Shown here in pieces: positions 33,020-42,020 of a stretch of 64,000 nucleotides of DNA. Position numbers and translations under genes: made by a program. Within the stretch, counting starts at the first letter, position 1. Each line of letters starts with the position of its first letter. The notes below the pieces were generated by a model. The model saw only the letters and a program-made list of their open reading frames with translations, was not told where the DNA came from and did no database searches. Location of the stretch: the NCBI RefSeq assembly GCF_014385005.1, contig NZ_JACRSZ010000016.1, positions 1-64,000 on the forward strand, written 5' to 3'. This DNA comes from Jingyaoa shaoxingensis (lineage in GTDB: Bacteria; Bacillota; Clostridia; Lachnospirales; Lachnospiraceae).

Positions 33020-35680
33020 CTATTTACATTTTTTCTTCCAGATCAGAAAGATCACTATTCCGGTCAGACAGAGTGCGCTGATGATCAATCCCGGTATGAG
33101 GTATGGTGTGCAGTAATGCATCTCTACCACATGCTCTCCCGCATCCAGTTCCAGACCACAGAACATACCATTTGCCTGCAGCACGGCCTGTTCTTTTCCG
33201 TCTACATATGCTTTCCATCCTTTGCTGTACGCCATGGACAATACCAGTATTTTCTTCTCATCCAGTGTAATAGTGCCTTTTACAGTATTTTCATCAAACT
33301 CCACATTTTCCAGTATGTTTTCCTTCAATGCTTCTGTCTGCTGATCCAGACTTTCCATTGGCTGTTCTGCCAGATACAGATTCTCGATAGTGAAGACTCC
33401 GGCTTTCCGGAATGTCAATGTCACCTCAGAGGAAGCATCTTCATGATATCCTGTGTTATATAAAAAGTTTTCTTTGCCACTGTAGAAGCTGTTCCGTTCT
33501 GTATAGACCGTTTCCTTCTTTTCCACGTCATCTCTGGTAACCGTCATTCCAAACTTGGTCGCTTCTCCGTCATAATTCAGCCCTTCCAGTACCAGGTAAG
33601 TTTCGCAGTTCTCCACCCCCTGATAATGCAGGGTAATGGATGCTCCGCTTTTCCCTACCACATACTGATTACCTTCGATCTGGATATCTCCGTCTGTAGT
33701 GATCTCATATTCCGGTTCCACATCGTTAAAGACAAGACTTGTCTGCGCAAGATCTGTGTCGTATTCTGTTTCACCTTGTATGTAAGCGCCCTGGAGCAGT
33801 GCCTGCTGTTTTTCTGTCACGGACAGTTCTTCCCAGACTTCACGGGTAATGACACTGTCGCAGGTATATCCAAATGGCAGTGTCTGTTCTGTCTTATATA
33901 CGGTATATTTTTTATTCTCCGCCACTTTTTCATCATAGCCATATGGCAGATATTCTTCATGTCCTTTCTTGACAATAAAATACCTTACTCCGGTAAGCCG
34001 ATCCAATATCGTACGTCCATCCAGTCCGTCATACATCTGTTCAATCGGATTGGACGTATCCATTTCCCGGAAAAATTCTGCTACAGCCCCGTTTGTAACA
34101 CTGTAATAAAAATCTGTACTGTAGAGACGGTTCTGCATTGCCGTATTTTCTCTGGCAATATTGCCGTACTGATCATAGCGGTAAAAAGTATCTGTATCTT
34201 CCAGTTCTTTTACAAGATTGTTCTGTGCCTGATTTGTCAGCCACGCATACGGAGCACCTTTTGCACGAAATGCTTTGAGATAATTGGTCTGATCCGGTGA
34301 AAACAGAAAATACGCATTTCCGGCTATGGAAACAATCGTTGTCACCACCATCGCTGCCGCAAAGAACTGCTGTTTTTTCATTCCGGAACAGATCAGAAGG
34401 ATCACTATCGTAACTGCTGTCATGCCAATCCCCAGCCAGCCATGAAGGGTTGCATACTTACTTAAGAGAAGCTGTGCCGCAGGCAGTACCACACATCCAA
34501 TCACTGCCAGAGTTCTTTTCTCACTTTTTTTCAGTTCCAGGAAATCCGGATACAGTTTCACCAGAATATATGCCAGTAGCATACCATAAGCCCAGATCCA
34601 GCGGTTAGACACATAAGAGAATCCATTCATCACATGTCCTGCATATGGTATCAATAACAATGCTGTCAGCACCACCCATCCCCATTTCAGTTCCCGGTGT
34701 TTTTTTCTGCTCACCAGCAAAATAAACAACGCCACCAGTATGATTGGTGCAAAACCGGTTACTGTATAATATCTGGGACTTGCCGCTATATAATCCACTC
34801 CGAAAAAATCATTCAGCAACCGTGCATAATGTGCCAGTGGATACAGAACCGGGATGTAGTTTTTGGCTGACATGCGGCCTGTGCCTAACACATACATGGC
34901 AGAAGGAAGAAGAATCGGCATCGCGATCCCTATTCCCAGAAAGGACCATCCTGCAAACTTCAAAAGCCAGGGCACCACCTCTTTGATACGAATTCTCCCA
35001 TAGATCATAAGATAACGGAACACCGCATAGATCACCATCACAATGGCAATCATATAGAAGAAATAGAAATTGCTGATGGCACTGATGGCTGTCATTCCCA
35101 CAAAAAGCCATGGTTTCTCCCTGTTAAAAATCTTATCAATTCCAATTAAAATCAGTGGTAAATAGATCATTGGATTGATAAAATACGGATGTCTCGCCCC
35201 GCAGAATAACACAAATCCGGAAAAACAATAGGTGACTGCTCCAAGAAGCACTCCGTTTCCCTGATTCTTATGATAACGACAAAACATAATAAATGCCATA
35301 CCTGACAGATAGATACGGATCACAATCAGTACTGCATACAGATACTCTGTCCGTGACCCTGGCACCAGAACAGCAAGCAGGGTCAGTGGATCTCCTATGG
35401 CATAATAATTCAGTGTCGTCAGAATATCGGAACCAAATCCAATACTCAGGTCCCACATTGGAAACACAAACCTGTGCTCCCTTATCAGAGTCATCAGAAT
35501 CTTCCGAAGATATTTCCCATAATATGCCAGTGTATTGAAATGCTGGAAAACTCCGTCAAAATCCCATACAAAAGACTTACCGTAGGCTACCAGCCAGCCA
35601 AATACCAGTATTCCCGTAACCAGAAAGCAAAGTGTATATTTAAAATAGATACTTTTCCTACTCTCCAACTTTTTTCCCAT
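33020..35680 (-). CDS. YfhO-family integral membrane protein (GT-C-like glycosyltransferase)
   Basis: The 886-residue protein has about 13 membrane helices in the first 470 residues, a large extracytoplasmic domain (about 490-850) and a final helix with a KKK end. The first loop has WDFDGVFQHFNTLAYYGKYL, with acidic residues placed as in GT-C lipid-linked-sugar transferases. YfhO proteins are implicated in sugar decoration of teichoic acids or membrane lipids, but the reaction of this one is unknown. It follows the cardiolipin synthase gene by about 18 bases, so it shares a message with an envelope lipid enzyme. Confidence 0.85.
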   Translation of the reverse strand: MGKKLESRKSIYFKYTLCFLVTGILVFGWLVAYGKSFVWDFDGVFQHFNTLAYYGKYLRKILMTLIREHRFVFPMWDLSIGFGSDILTTLNYYAIGDPLTLLAVLVPGSRTEYLYAVLIVIRIYLSGMAFIMFCRYHKNQGNGVLLGAVTYCFSGFVLFCGARHPYFINPMIYLPLILIGIDKIFNREKPWLFVGMTAISAISNFYFFYMIAIVMVIYAVFRYLMIYGRIRIKEVVPWLLKFAGWSFLGIGIAMPILLPSAMYVLGTGRMSAKNYIPVLYPLAHYARLLNDFFGVDYIAASPRYYTVTGFAPIILVALFILLVSRKKHRELKWGWVVLTALLLIPYAGHVMNGFSYVSNRWIWAYGMLLAYILVKLYPDFLELKKSEKRTLAVIGCVVLPAAQLLLSKYATLHGWLGIGMTAVTIVILLICSGMKKQQFFAAAMVVTTIVSIAGNAYFLFSPDQTNYLKAFRAKGAPYAWLTNQAQNNLVKELEDTDTFYRYDQYGNIARENTAMQNRLYSTDFYYSVTNGAVAEFFREMDTSNPIEQMYDGLDGRTILDRLTGVRYFIVKKGHEEYLPYGYDEKVAENKKYTVYKTEQTLPFGYTCDSVITREVWEELSVTEKQQALLQGAYIQGETEYDTDLAQTSLVFNDVEPEYEITTDGDIQIEGNQYVVGKSGASITLHYQGVENCETYLVLEGLNYDGEATKFGMTVTRDDVEKKETVYTERNSFYSGKENFLYNTGYHEDASSEVTLTFRKAGVFTIENLYLAEQPMESLDQQTEALKENILENVEFDENTVKGTITLDEKKILVLSMAYSKGWKAYVDGKEQAVLQANGMFCGLELDAGEHVVEMHYCTPYLIPGLIISALCLTGIVIFLIWKKKCK

Positions 35681-35698
35681 TCATATGATCCCTTCTTC

Positions 35699-37330
35699 TT
35701 ACATCAACGGCGCAAATAAACGCAACAGACTTCCTGCCAGTTTCTTCCATGCTGGCTGACTGTTATAGACCTCTTTTGTGACTTTTTCGCATGACTTCAA
35801 TGACTCCTGAAAATCTGCTTCAATTGTGGATATTTCTTTATTCTTATACAGAAGTGCCGCACACTCAAAGCTCAGATACAGACTTCGAAAATCCATGTTG
35901 ATACTTCCCACTACCGCTTTTTCATCATCTGACACAAAGACCTTCGAATGCACAAAACCTGGCAAAAATTCATAGATCTCAACTCCTGCATCCAGCAATT
36001 CATTGTAAAAAGTCCGCGCCAGAATAAACGCATACTTTTTATCTGGAATATGAGGCATAATAATCTTCACATCCACGCCACGCTTTGCTGCATAAGTCAG
36101 TGCCACGATCATATTATGATCCAGCACCAGATACGGAGTCATAATGTGCACATACTTTTTTGCTGTATTTAAGATATCCAGATAAACCAGTTCGCCAACC
36201 TGCTCATCATCCAGCGGATTATCATCATACGGAATCACAAATCCTTTTCCCTCTTCACTGCACTTCGGAATTGGCATCTGAATGTATCTGCGGTATTCTT
36301 CCAGCAGATGATCATCCACCTTTTCTCTCTCCGTCTTGGAAAGTTTCACATATTCCACTACATTCCACATCTGAAGAAACATCAAGGTAAAGTCTCTTAC
36401 CGCATCTCCCTTTAACATCAGGCAGGCATCCTTCCAATAACCAAACCGTTCCTTCTGGTTGATGTACTCATCTGCCAGATTTATTCCTCCGGTAAATGCC
36501 GTATGCCCATCCACAACCATAATTTTCCGATGATCTCGGTTATTCTGCACTGTAGATAACAGAGGTACAATTGGTGAAAATACCTGGCATTTGATTCCTT
36601 CTTCATTCAGATGTCTGGCGTAGTGAACCGGAAGGCGGAAATAATCACTCATGCCATCGTACATAATACGTACTTCCACACCTTCTCTTACCTTCGCCCG
36701 CAGGATCTCCAGTATGGTTTCCCACATGTATCCCTGATCCACTATGAAAAATTCAATAAAAATATAATGCTTTGCTGCAGACAGCTCCTGCAATATCACA
36801 TCAAAGGCACTCTCACCGCTTGGATAATAACGCGCTGTGGTATTGGTATGCACTGCACTGTTGCTTACCTTACGCAGATAAGATATCATATTTGCCATCT
36901 GAGGTGATTCTGCTTCCAGAGAAGCCCTGTCTTCTTCTTTCTGCTCCGAAAGACTGGCTGTTCTGGCCACTTCTTTTACCACCTTCTGATTCAGTAGATG
37001 GCTCTCCAGCTGCAGATGAAAATACAGATAAAACAGTGCTCCAAATACCGGTACCGTCAGAATCGGAACCATCCAGGCAATTTTAAATGCAGGATTTCCT
37101 TTACGGTTAATCAGATATACGCTAAGCACGAATCCAAGAAAAATGGATCCACCATAAATAGCGAATATATAATTACTCAGGAACCGAAATCCCACCAGAA
37201 GCAATCCTATCTGAAGCAAAATCAGCATCAGCAGGATACCGGTACGCCCAAAGATAACGCTTAAAACGCCTCTCTTACCACGATTCAGATGTTCCTTCTG
37301 TTTCATCAAAAACTGTTTTTTCTTCTCCAC
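35699..37330 (-). CDS. cls: Cardiolipin synthase (phospholipase D type)
   Basis: The 543-residue membrane protein has two N-terminal helices (about 28-90) and two HKD catalytic motifs, HRKIMVVD near 267 and HSKVFVSD near 462. Each is followed by the usual glycine-serine or glycine-asparagine strand (FTGGIN, VVGSIN). It joins phosphatidylglycerols to make cardiolipin at the membrane. Translation appears to start at a GTG (37330) with GAGGAG five bases upstream. It lies 34 bases after ligA and just ahead of the YfhO gene. It is slightly longer than typical (about 480-510 residues), mainly at the N-terminus. Confidence 0.93.
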   Translation of the reverse strand: MEKKKQFLMKQKEHLNRGKRGVLSVIFGRTGILLMLILLQIGLLLVGFRFLSNYIFAIYGGSIFLGFVLSVYLINRKGNPAFKIAWMVPILTVPVFGALFYLYFHLQLESHLLNQKVVKEVARTASLSEQKEEDRASLEAESPQMANMISYLRKVSNSAVHTNTTARYYPSGESAFDVILQELSAAKHYIFIEFFIVDQGYMWETILEILRAKVREGVEVRIMYDGMSDYFRLPVHYARHLNEEGIKCQVFSPIVPLLSTVQNNRDHRKIMVVDGHTAFTGGINLADEYINQKERFGYWKDACLMLKGDAVRDFTLMFLQMWNVVEYVKLSKTEREKVDDHLLEEYRRYIQMPIPKCSEEGKGFVIPYDDNPLDDEQVGELVYLDILNTAKKYVHIMTPYLVLDHNMIVALTYAAKRGVDVKIIMPHIPDKKYAFILARTFYNELLDAGVEIYEFLPGFVHSKVFVSDDEKAVVGSINMDFRSLYLSFECAALLYKNKEISTIEADFQESLKSCEKVTKEVYNSQPAWKKLAGSLLRLFAPLM

Positions 37331-37364
37331 TCAAACTCCTCGATTCTTTACTTTCCCTGCCTTA

Positions 37365-39359
37365 TCAGTGTTTCTCTCCAATCATCTCTAAAAATTCATC
37401 TTCCGTAAGCACCGGAACCCCAAGCTGTTGTGCTTTGGTCAGCTTGCTTCCAGCATTCTCACCGGCAAGTACATAATCGGTCTTTTTGGATACAGATCCT
37501 GACGCCTTTCCACCATACTGAAGGATCTTATCAGTGGCTTCCTTTCTGCCCATAGTCGGCAGTGTCCCTGTCACTACCAGTGTTTTTCCACTTAACACGC
37601 CGCCTTCAGCCTGCACCGTTGCTTCCATTCGAACGCCTTCTGCTGCCATCTTCTCCAGGAGCTTCCGGTTCTCTTCGTCTGCAAAAAAGTCATAAATCGA
37701 GCATGCACTGATCTGCCCGATATCAGGCACTTCTTCCAGTTCTTCCACAGTTGCCGCCTCCAGTTTCTCTATAGAACCAAAATGCTGCATCAGTTCCCTT
37801 GCTGTTGCCTTACCCACATTCGGGATGCCCAGCCCTGCCAGCAGATGCTGTGGTTCCTTTTTCTTAGATTCTTCTATGGCAGCCAGCAGCTTATCGGTAT
37901 TCTTTTCCTTTCCGATCAGACCTTTTTCGATCAGTTCCTCACGATAGTTCTTCAGAGTAAAGATATCTGCCACATTCTCCAGATATCCCCGGCGAACCAG
38001 CTCTACAATATAATTTTCTCCAAATCCTTTGATATCCATGGCATCTCTGCCTACAAAATTGATAATATGGCGTTCCTTCTGTGCAGGACAGCTGATACCG
38101 GTACATTTAATGTCTGCCGTTTCCTTTTCCCTCACTGCCGGAGCTCCGCACACCGGACATCGATCCGGAATCCGGAACTTCACCGTACCATCCGGCCGTT
38201 TTTCTTTTACTACTGCCTTGATCTTCGGAATGATCTCCCCGGATTTATATACTACAATAGTATCTCCGATGCCAATATCCAGATCATCGATAAAGTCCTG
38301 ATTATGCAGGGTTGCTCTGGATACGCTGGTACCACACAACCGGATCGGATCAAAGATTGCCGTTGGGGTAATTCTTCCGGTACGTCCTACGGACAGCTCA
38401 ATATCCCGAAGCACAGTCTCTTTTTCTTCCGGCGGATACTTATAAGCCACTGCCCATCTCGGAACCTTGGATGTCTCTCCCACCGTCACACGATCCTGCA
38501 GATTGTTTAACTTCACCACAGCACCATCAATATCATAGCCCAGCTTTCCACGCTGCTCTCCGATTTTCTGAATGGCTTCCCATACTTCTTCTCCTGTAGT
38601 ACAGATCTGATAGTTCTCAATTACTTTCACGCCATTGCTCTTTAAATACTCATAGCCTTCTGTATGGGTAGTAAACGTTCTGCCCTGAGTTTCCTGAATA
38701 TTAAAAATAAACATGGACAGATTGCGTTCTTTTGTAATCTTGCTGTCCAACTGACGCAGGGTTCCTGCCGCACAGTTTCTCGGATTGGCAAAAGTCTTCT
38801 TTCCCAGCAACTCCTGCTTCGCATTTACTGCATCAAAAGCCTCATTTGTCATATACACTTCACCGCGAATCTCGATATAAGAAATCGGATGCTTCAGCTT
38901 CTTCTTCACATCTTTGATTACACGGGCATTCTCTGTTACATCCTCTCCCTGGATAATGCCGTCTCCTCTGGTGATTGCTGTGGTCATCACACCATCCGTA
39001 TAACGGATTGCCATGGAAAGTCCGTCAATCTTCGTCTCAACTACAAATTCCGGATGATCCAGTTGTTGCTGCATACTCTCTACGAACTGCATAACCTCTT
39101 CTTTGGAAAACACATCCTGAAGACTGAGCATCGGCACTCTGTGGCGCACCAGTACACCTGCTTCTCTCTTTGCCGTTCCACCCACATGCTGGGTCGGAGA
39201 ATCCGGGGTGATACGCTCCGGATGTTCTGCTTCTAACTTCTTTAATTCCTGCATCAGCATATCGTATTCATAATCTGTAATCTCAGGATCGTCCTGATTA
39301 TAATAACGGTCAATATGATAATTGATAATCTCCCGTAATTCGTCTATTCTGTCTTTCAT
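37365..39359 (-). CDS. ligA: NAD+-dependent DNA ligase
   Basis: The 664-residue protein has the complete LigA plan. It has an Ia domain with YYNQDDPEITDYEYD, the adenylation Lys near 112 in TKIDGLS, an OB fold, a four-Cys zinc site (CPVCG and the later pair CTGISC, about 400-425), helix-hairpin-helix repeats and a C-terminal BRCT domain (about 590-664, TLVVTGTLPTMGRKEA). It seals nicks in replication and repair. Its ATG overlaps the stop of the pseudouridine synthase gene (ATGA), so translation is coupled. Confidence 0.97.
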   Translation of the reverse strand: MKDRIDELREIINYHIDRYYNQDDPEITDYEYDMLMQELKKLEAEHPERITPDSPTQHVGGTAKREAGVLVRHRVPMLSLQDVFSKEEVMQFVESMQQQLDHPEFVVETKIDGLSMAIRYTDGVMTTAITRGDGIIQGEDVTENARVIKDVKKKLKHPISYIEIRGEVYMTNEAFDAVNAKQELLGKKTFANPRNCAAGTLRQLDSKITKERNLSMFIFNIQETQGRTFTTHTEGYEYLKSNGVKVIENYQICTTGEEVWEAIQKIGEQRGKLGYDIDGAVVKLNNLQDRVTVGETSKVPRWAVAYKYPPEEKETVLRDIELSVGRTGRITPTAIFDPIRLCGTSVSRATLHNQDFIDDLDIGIGDTIVVYKSGEIIPKIKAVVKEKRPDGTVKFRIPDRCPVCGAPAVREKETADIKCTGISCPAQKERHIINFVGRDAMDIKGFGENYIVELVRRGYLENVADIFTLKNYREELIEKGLIGKEKNTDKLLAAIEESKKKEPQHLLAGLGIPNVGKATARELMQHFGSIEKLEAATVEELEEVPDIGQISACSIYDFFADEENRKLLEKMAAEGVRMEATVQAEGGVLSGKTLVVTGTLPTMGRKEATDKILQYGGKASGSVSKKTDYVLAGENAGSKLTKAQQLGVPVLTEDEFLEMIGEKH

Positions 39360-40120
39360 GATCTGGATTCCTTTATTCTTTCATATAATTCTTCGATTTC
39401 CCGGTCAGATACTTCCCGGTACTCTCCTGTTTTCAGATTTCCCAGAGAAATATTCATGATACGTACTCGCTTTAACCGCAACACCTTACAGCCGCATGCC
39501 TGACACATCCGGCGGATCTGCCGGTTCAGCCCCTGCGTCAGAATAATGGAGAACTTTTTTTCTCCAATCTTCCTCACCTTACAGGGTCTGGTCTTTACTT
39601 CTAGCTGGGACAGCCATACCCCCTGCTGCATTTTCTGAATAAACTTTTCTGTCACCGGGCGGTCAATCTCTACCTCATACTCTTTCTCATGATAGTTTCC
39701 AGCCCGCATGATTTTATTCAGAATGTCTCCGTGATTCGTCATTAAAAGCAGCCCTTCGGAATCCTTATCCAGTCTCCCGATGGGAAAGACTCTCTTGGGA
39801 TAATTCAAAAATGCATCAATGGTAGTATCCCCCCACCGGTCATCGGTACTGCAAAGTATGCCCCTCGGCTTGTTTACAGCCAGCAGGATCATCTCCTTTT
39901 CCCGCTTTGCCTGCTGTCCTTCCACCGTTACCTTCTGAGTGGGAATCACTTTCTGACCTGTGGTTGCCAGCCTGCCATCCACAAAAACCTTCCCCATCTC
40001 AATAAGCCGGTCTGCTTCCCTTCTGGAACAGATCCCGGCTTCGCTCAAGTATTTATTCAGCCTGACAGGCTTGTTTTCATCTTTTTGTTCAAACTCCGAC
40101 TGCATTCGGTTGTTATGCAT
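39356..40120 (-). CDS. rluF: RsuA/RluF-family 23S rRNA pseudouridine synthase
   Basis: The 254-residue protein has an N-terminal S4 RNA-binding domain (VRLNKYLSEAGICSRREADRLI, residues about 19-40) and the pseudouridine synthase core with the catalytic Asp in GRLDKDSEGLLL. The LNRQIRRMC region matches the RluF/RluB/RsuA group. Among these it looks closest to RluF (E. coli U2604), but the target is inferred. GAGGAG lies about 12 bases upstream of the first ATG, slightly far; a second Met five codons on is possible. Confidence 0.88.
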   Translation of the reverse strand: MHNNRMQSEFEQKDENKPVRLNKYLSEAGICSRREADRLIEMGKVFVDGRLATTGQKVIPTQKVTVEGQQAKREKEMILLAVNKPRGILCSTDDRWGDTTIDAFLNYPKRVFPIGRLDKDSEGLLLMTNHGDILNKIMRAGNYHEKEYEVEIDRPVTEKFIQKMQQGVWLSQLEVKTRPCKVRKIGEKKFSIILTQGLNRQIRRMCQACGCKVLRLKRVRIMNISLGNLKTGEYREVSDREIEELYERIKESRS

Positions 40121-40227
40121 AAATCTTTCACGCTCCTCAAAGATTCATTAAGTATAACATTTCATTGCAATAATTTCAACACTCGCCTATACTGGTTTAT
40201 ATGAGATAAATACAAGGAGATACGGCT

Positions 40228-40998
40228 ATGAAAGAGTCTATTTATACCATCCCTCTGATGGATGCTTTTCGTTCCGAAGACGAATGTCCTTTCTGTTTTC
40301 TGGAACGTCAGATTGAGGAACATTCTATTGATTTCGTTCTGGGAAGTGGCGCTTCTTATATGGAAGACGATATTCGTGCCCAGACGGATGCTGCCGGTTT
40401 CTGCCGCCATCATTATAAGAAGCTTTACGATTATGGCAACCGTCTGGGCGCTGCCCTGATCCTGAGTACTCATTTTCATAAATTAAATGCAGAACTGGAT
40501 ACGGAGATTAAAAAATTCACTCCCGGAAAAAGCAGTCTGATGAAGCGGTTTAAAAAAAGCGGTTCCGAAGATGCACCTGCCACTTCTATCGGTCAGTGGG
40601 TACAAAGTCAGACTTCCCACTGCTATATCTGTGACCACATCCGTTCCGATTATGAACGATACCTGGACACCTTCTTTGAACTGTACAAAAAGGAGCCATC
40701 CTTCAAAGAACTCTTCGAAAACAGCAAAGGCTTCTGCCTGACTCATTTTGGTGATCTGGCAGATCTTGCTGACAGCAGGCTGGGAAATAAAGAAAAAGAC
40801 GCCTTTTACCCTGCACTTTTTCAGCTTATGCAGGAGAATCTGAAGCGTCTGGAAGACGAAGTACTATGGTTTACTGAAAAATACGATTACCGAAACCGTG
40901 ATAAAGACTGGGGTACCTCCCGTGACAGCATTCAGCGGTGTATGCAGAAAGACCGGGGAGGGCATCCGGCTGACCCTCCTTATGAATCAGACCGGTAG
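40228..40998 (+). CDS. DUF6062 protein with four Cys/His pairs
   Basis: The 256-residue soluble protein matches DUF6062. It carries CPFCFLE (about 20), GFCRHHY (about 57), CYICDH (about 133) and GFCLTHF (about 167), a twice-repeated Cys-x-x-Cys ... Cys-x-x-His arrangement that looks like two zinc or metal sites. The C-terminal part is helical and charged. Function is unknown. AAGGAG lies nine bases upstream of the start. It is the only plus-strand gene in a long minus-strand region and ends at a strong terminator. Confidence 0.8.
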   Translation: MKESIYTIPLMDAFRSEDECPFCFLERQIEEHSIDFVLGSGASYMEDDIRAQTDAAGFCRHHYKKLYDYGNRLGAALILSTHFHKLNAELDTEIKKFTPGKSSLMKRFKKSGSEDAPATSIGQWVQSQTSHCYICDHIRSDYERYLDTFFELYKKEPSFKELFENSKGFCLTHFGDLADLADSRLGNKEKDAFYPALFQLMQENLKRLEDEVLWFTEKYDYRNRDKDWGTSRDSIQRCMQKDRGGHPADPPYESDR

Positions 40999-41010
40999 AT
41001 CTGGACACGC

Positions 41011-41045
41011 AAACTGGCATCGATTTTACTTCTCGATGCCAGTTT
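41011..41045 (+). terminator. Terminator after the DUF6062 gene
   Basis: AAACTGGCATCGA pairs with TCGATGCCAGTTT. It lies between convergent genes and is strong in both directions, though the T-runs are short. Confidence 0.8.
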
Positions 41046-41062
41046 ATCTGATCCCTGTTATC

Positions 41063-41929
41063 TTATGCCAATTTCTTTAACTCTCTTATGAAATCTGGTG
41101 TGGTACCGCAGCATCCGCCTACAATCTTCGCACCTTTCTCCAGCAATACTTTCATGCTTTCTCTGAATTTTTCCGGTGTCAGATCGTAGCTGGCTTCTCC
41201 GGTATCAGAAATCTTCGGCATTCCTGCATTTGGCTTTACAATCATCGGTATAGTCAGAATATTGTTCAGTCCTTCTACGATGGATACTAACTGTTCCGGT
41301 CCTACAGAGCAGTTAATTCCCACTGCGTCTGCGCCCATTGCCTGCAGGGTCTCTGCCGCTTCGAAGATGTGTCCGCCTGCGTAGATACTGCCGTCTGCAT
41401 CGATGGTCATACTGCATAGAACCGGAAGATCACTGATCTCCTGCGCTGCTTCCAGTGCAGCCATAGCTTCATCCATACTGGTCATGGTCTCCATCAAAAG
41501 CACATCTACTCCGGCATCTATCATGTATTTCATCTGCTCTTTATAGCGTTCCATGGCTTTCTCATAGGTGGCATCCGGTGACATACCGATCATTTTCACA
41601 ATGGCGGTTACGTCTCCAGCCACATAAGCTTTGCCATCTACCGCTTTTTTACTGATCTGAACCAGTTCATGATTCATCTCTTCTACCTGCGCCCCCAGCC
41701 CGTAACCGTTTAAATTAAAACGGTTTGCTCCAAAAGTCGGTGCACACAGAATCTGGCTTCCTGCTTCCACATAAGCCTTCTGAAGTTCCGTCAGTATATC
41801 CGGGTGATCCAGAATCCACTCTTCGGTGCATATACCTCTCGGCATACCCATGGCAAACAGATTGGAACCGGTTGCTCCGTCAAGAAGGGTTATGTTTTCT
41901 GTCAGTTTCTGAAATTCTTCTTTTGTCAT
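41063..41929 (-). CDS. Homocysteine S-methyltransferase family protein
   Basis: The 288-residue barrel enzyme matches the homocysteine methyltransferase domain. Its zinc ligands are Cys near 206 (NCSVGP) and the Cys pair near 271 (GGCCGT). The N-terminal LLDGATGSNL is diagnostic. It corresponds to the first domain of MetH without the cobalamin parts. It could methylate homocysteine from S-methylmethionine, from a folate or corrinoid donor with a partner, or work on another thiol. GGGGG lies just upstream of the ATG at 41929; the longer frame has no such site. It follows asnB. Confidence 0.9.
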   Translation of the reverse strand: MTKEEFQKLTENITLLDGATGSNLFAMGMPRGICTEEWILDHPDILTELQKAYVEAGSQILCAPTFGANRFNLNGYGLGAQVEEMNHELVQISKKAVDGKAYVAGDVTAIVKMIGMSPDATYEKAMERYKEQMKYMIDAGVDVLLMETMTSMDEAMAALEAAQEISDLPVLCSMTIDADGSIYAGGHIFEAAETLQAMGADAVGINCSVGPEQLVSIVEGLNNILTIPMIVKPNAGMPKISDTGEASYDLTPEKFRESMKVLLEKGAKIVGGCCGTTPDFIRELKKLA

Positions 41930-42020
41930 ATATCCCCCTGTCCCCGCATTTGATCCGTCTTTTTCACAGATCCTGATGCGAAATTCGGGTCTGTTCCACA
42001 GACCCGATTCACTCTTCATA

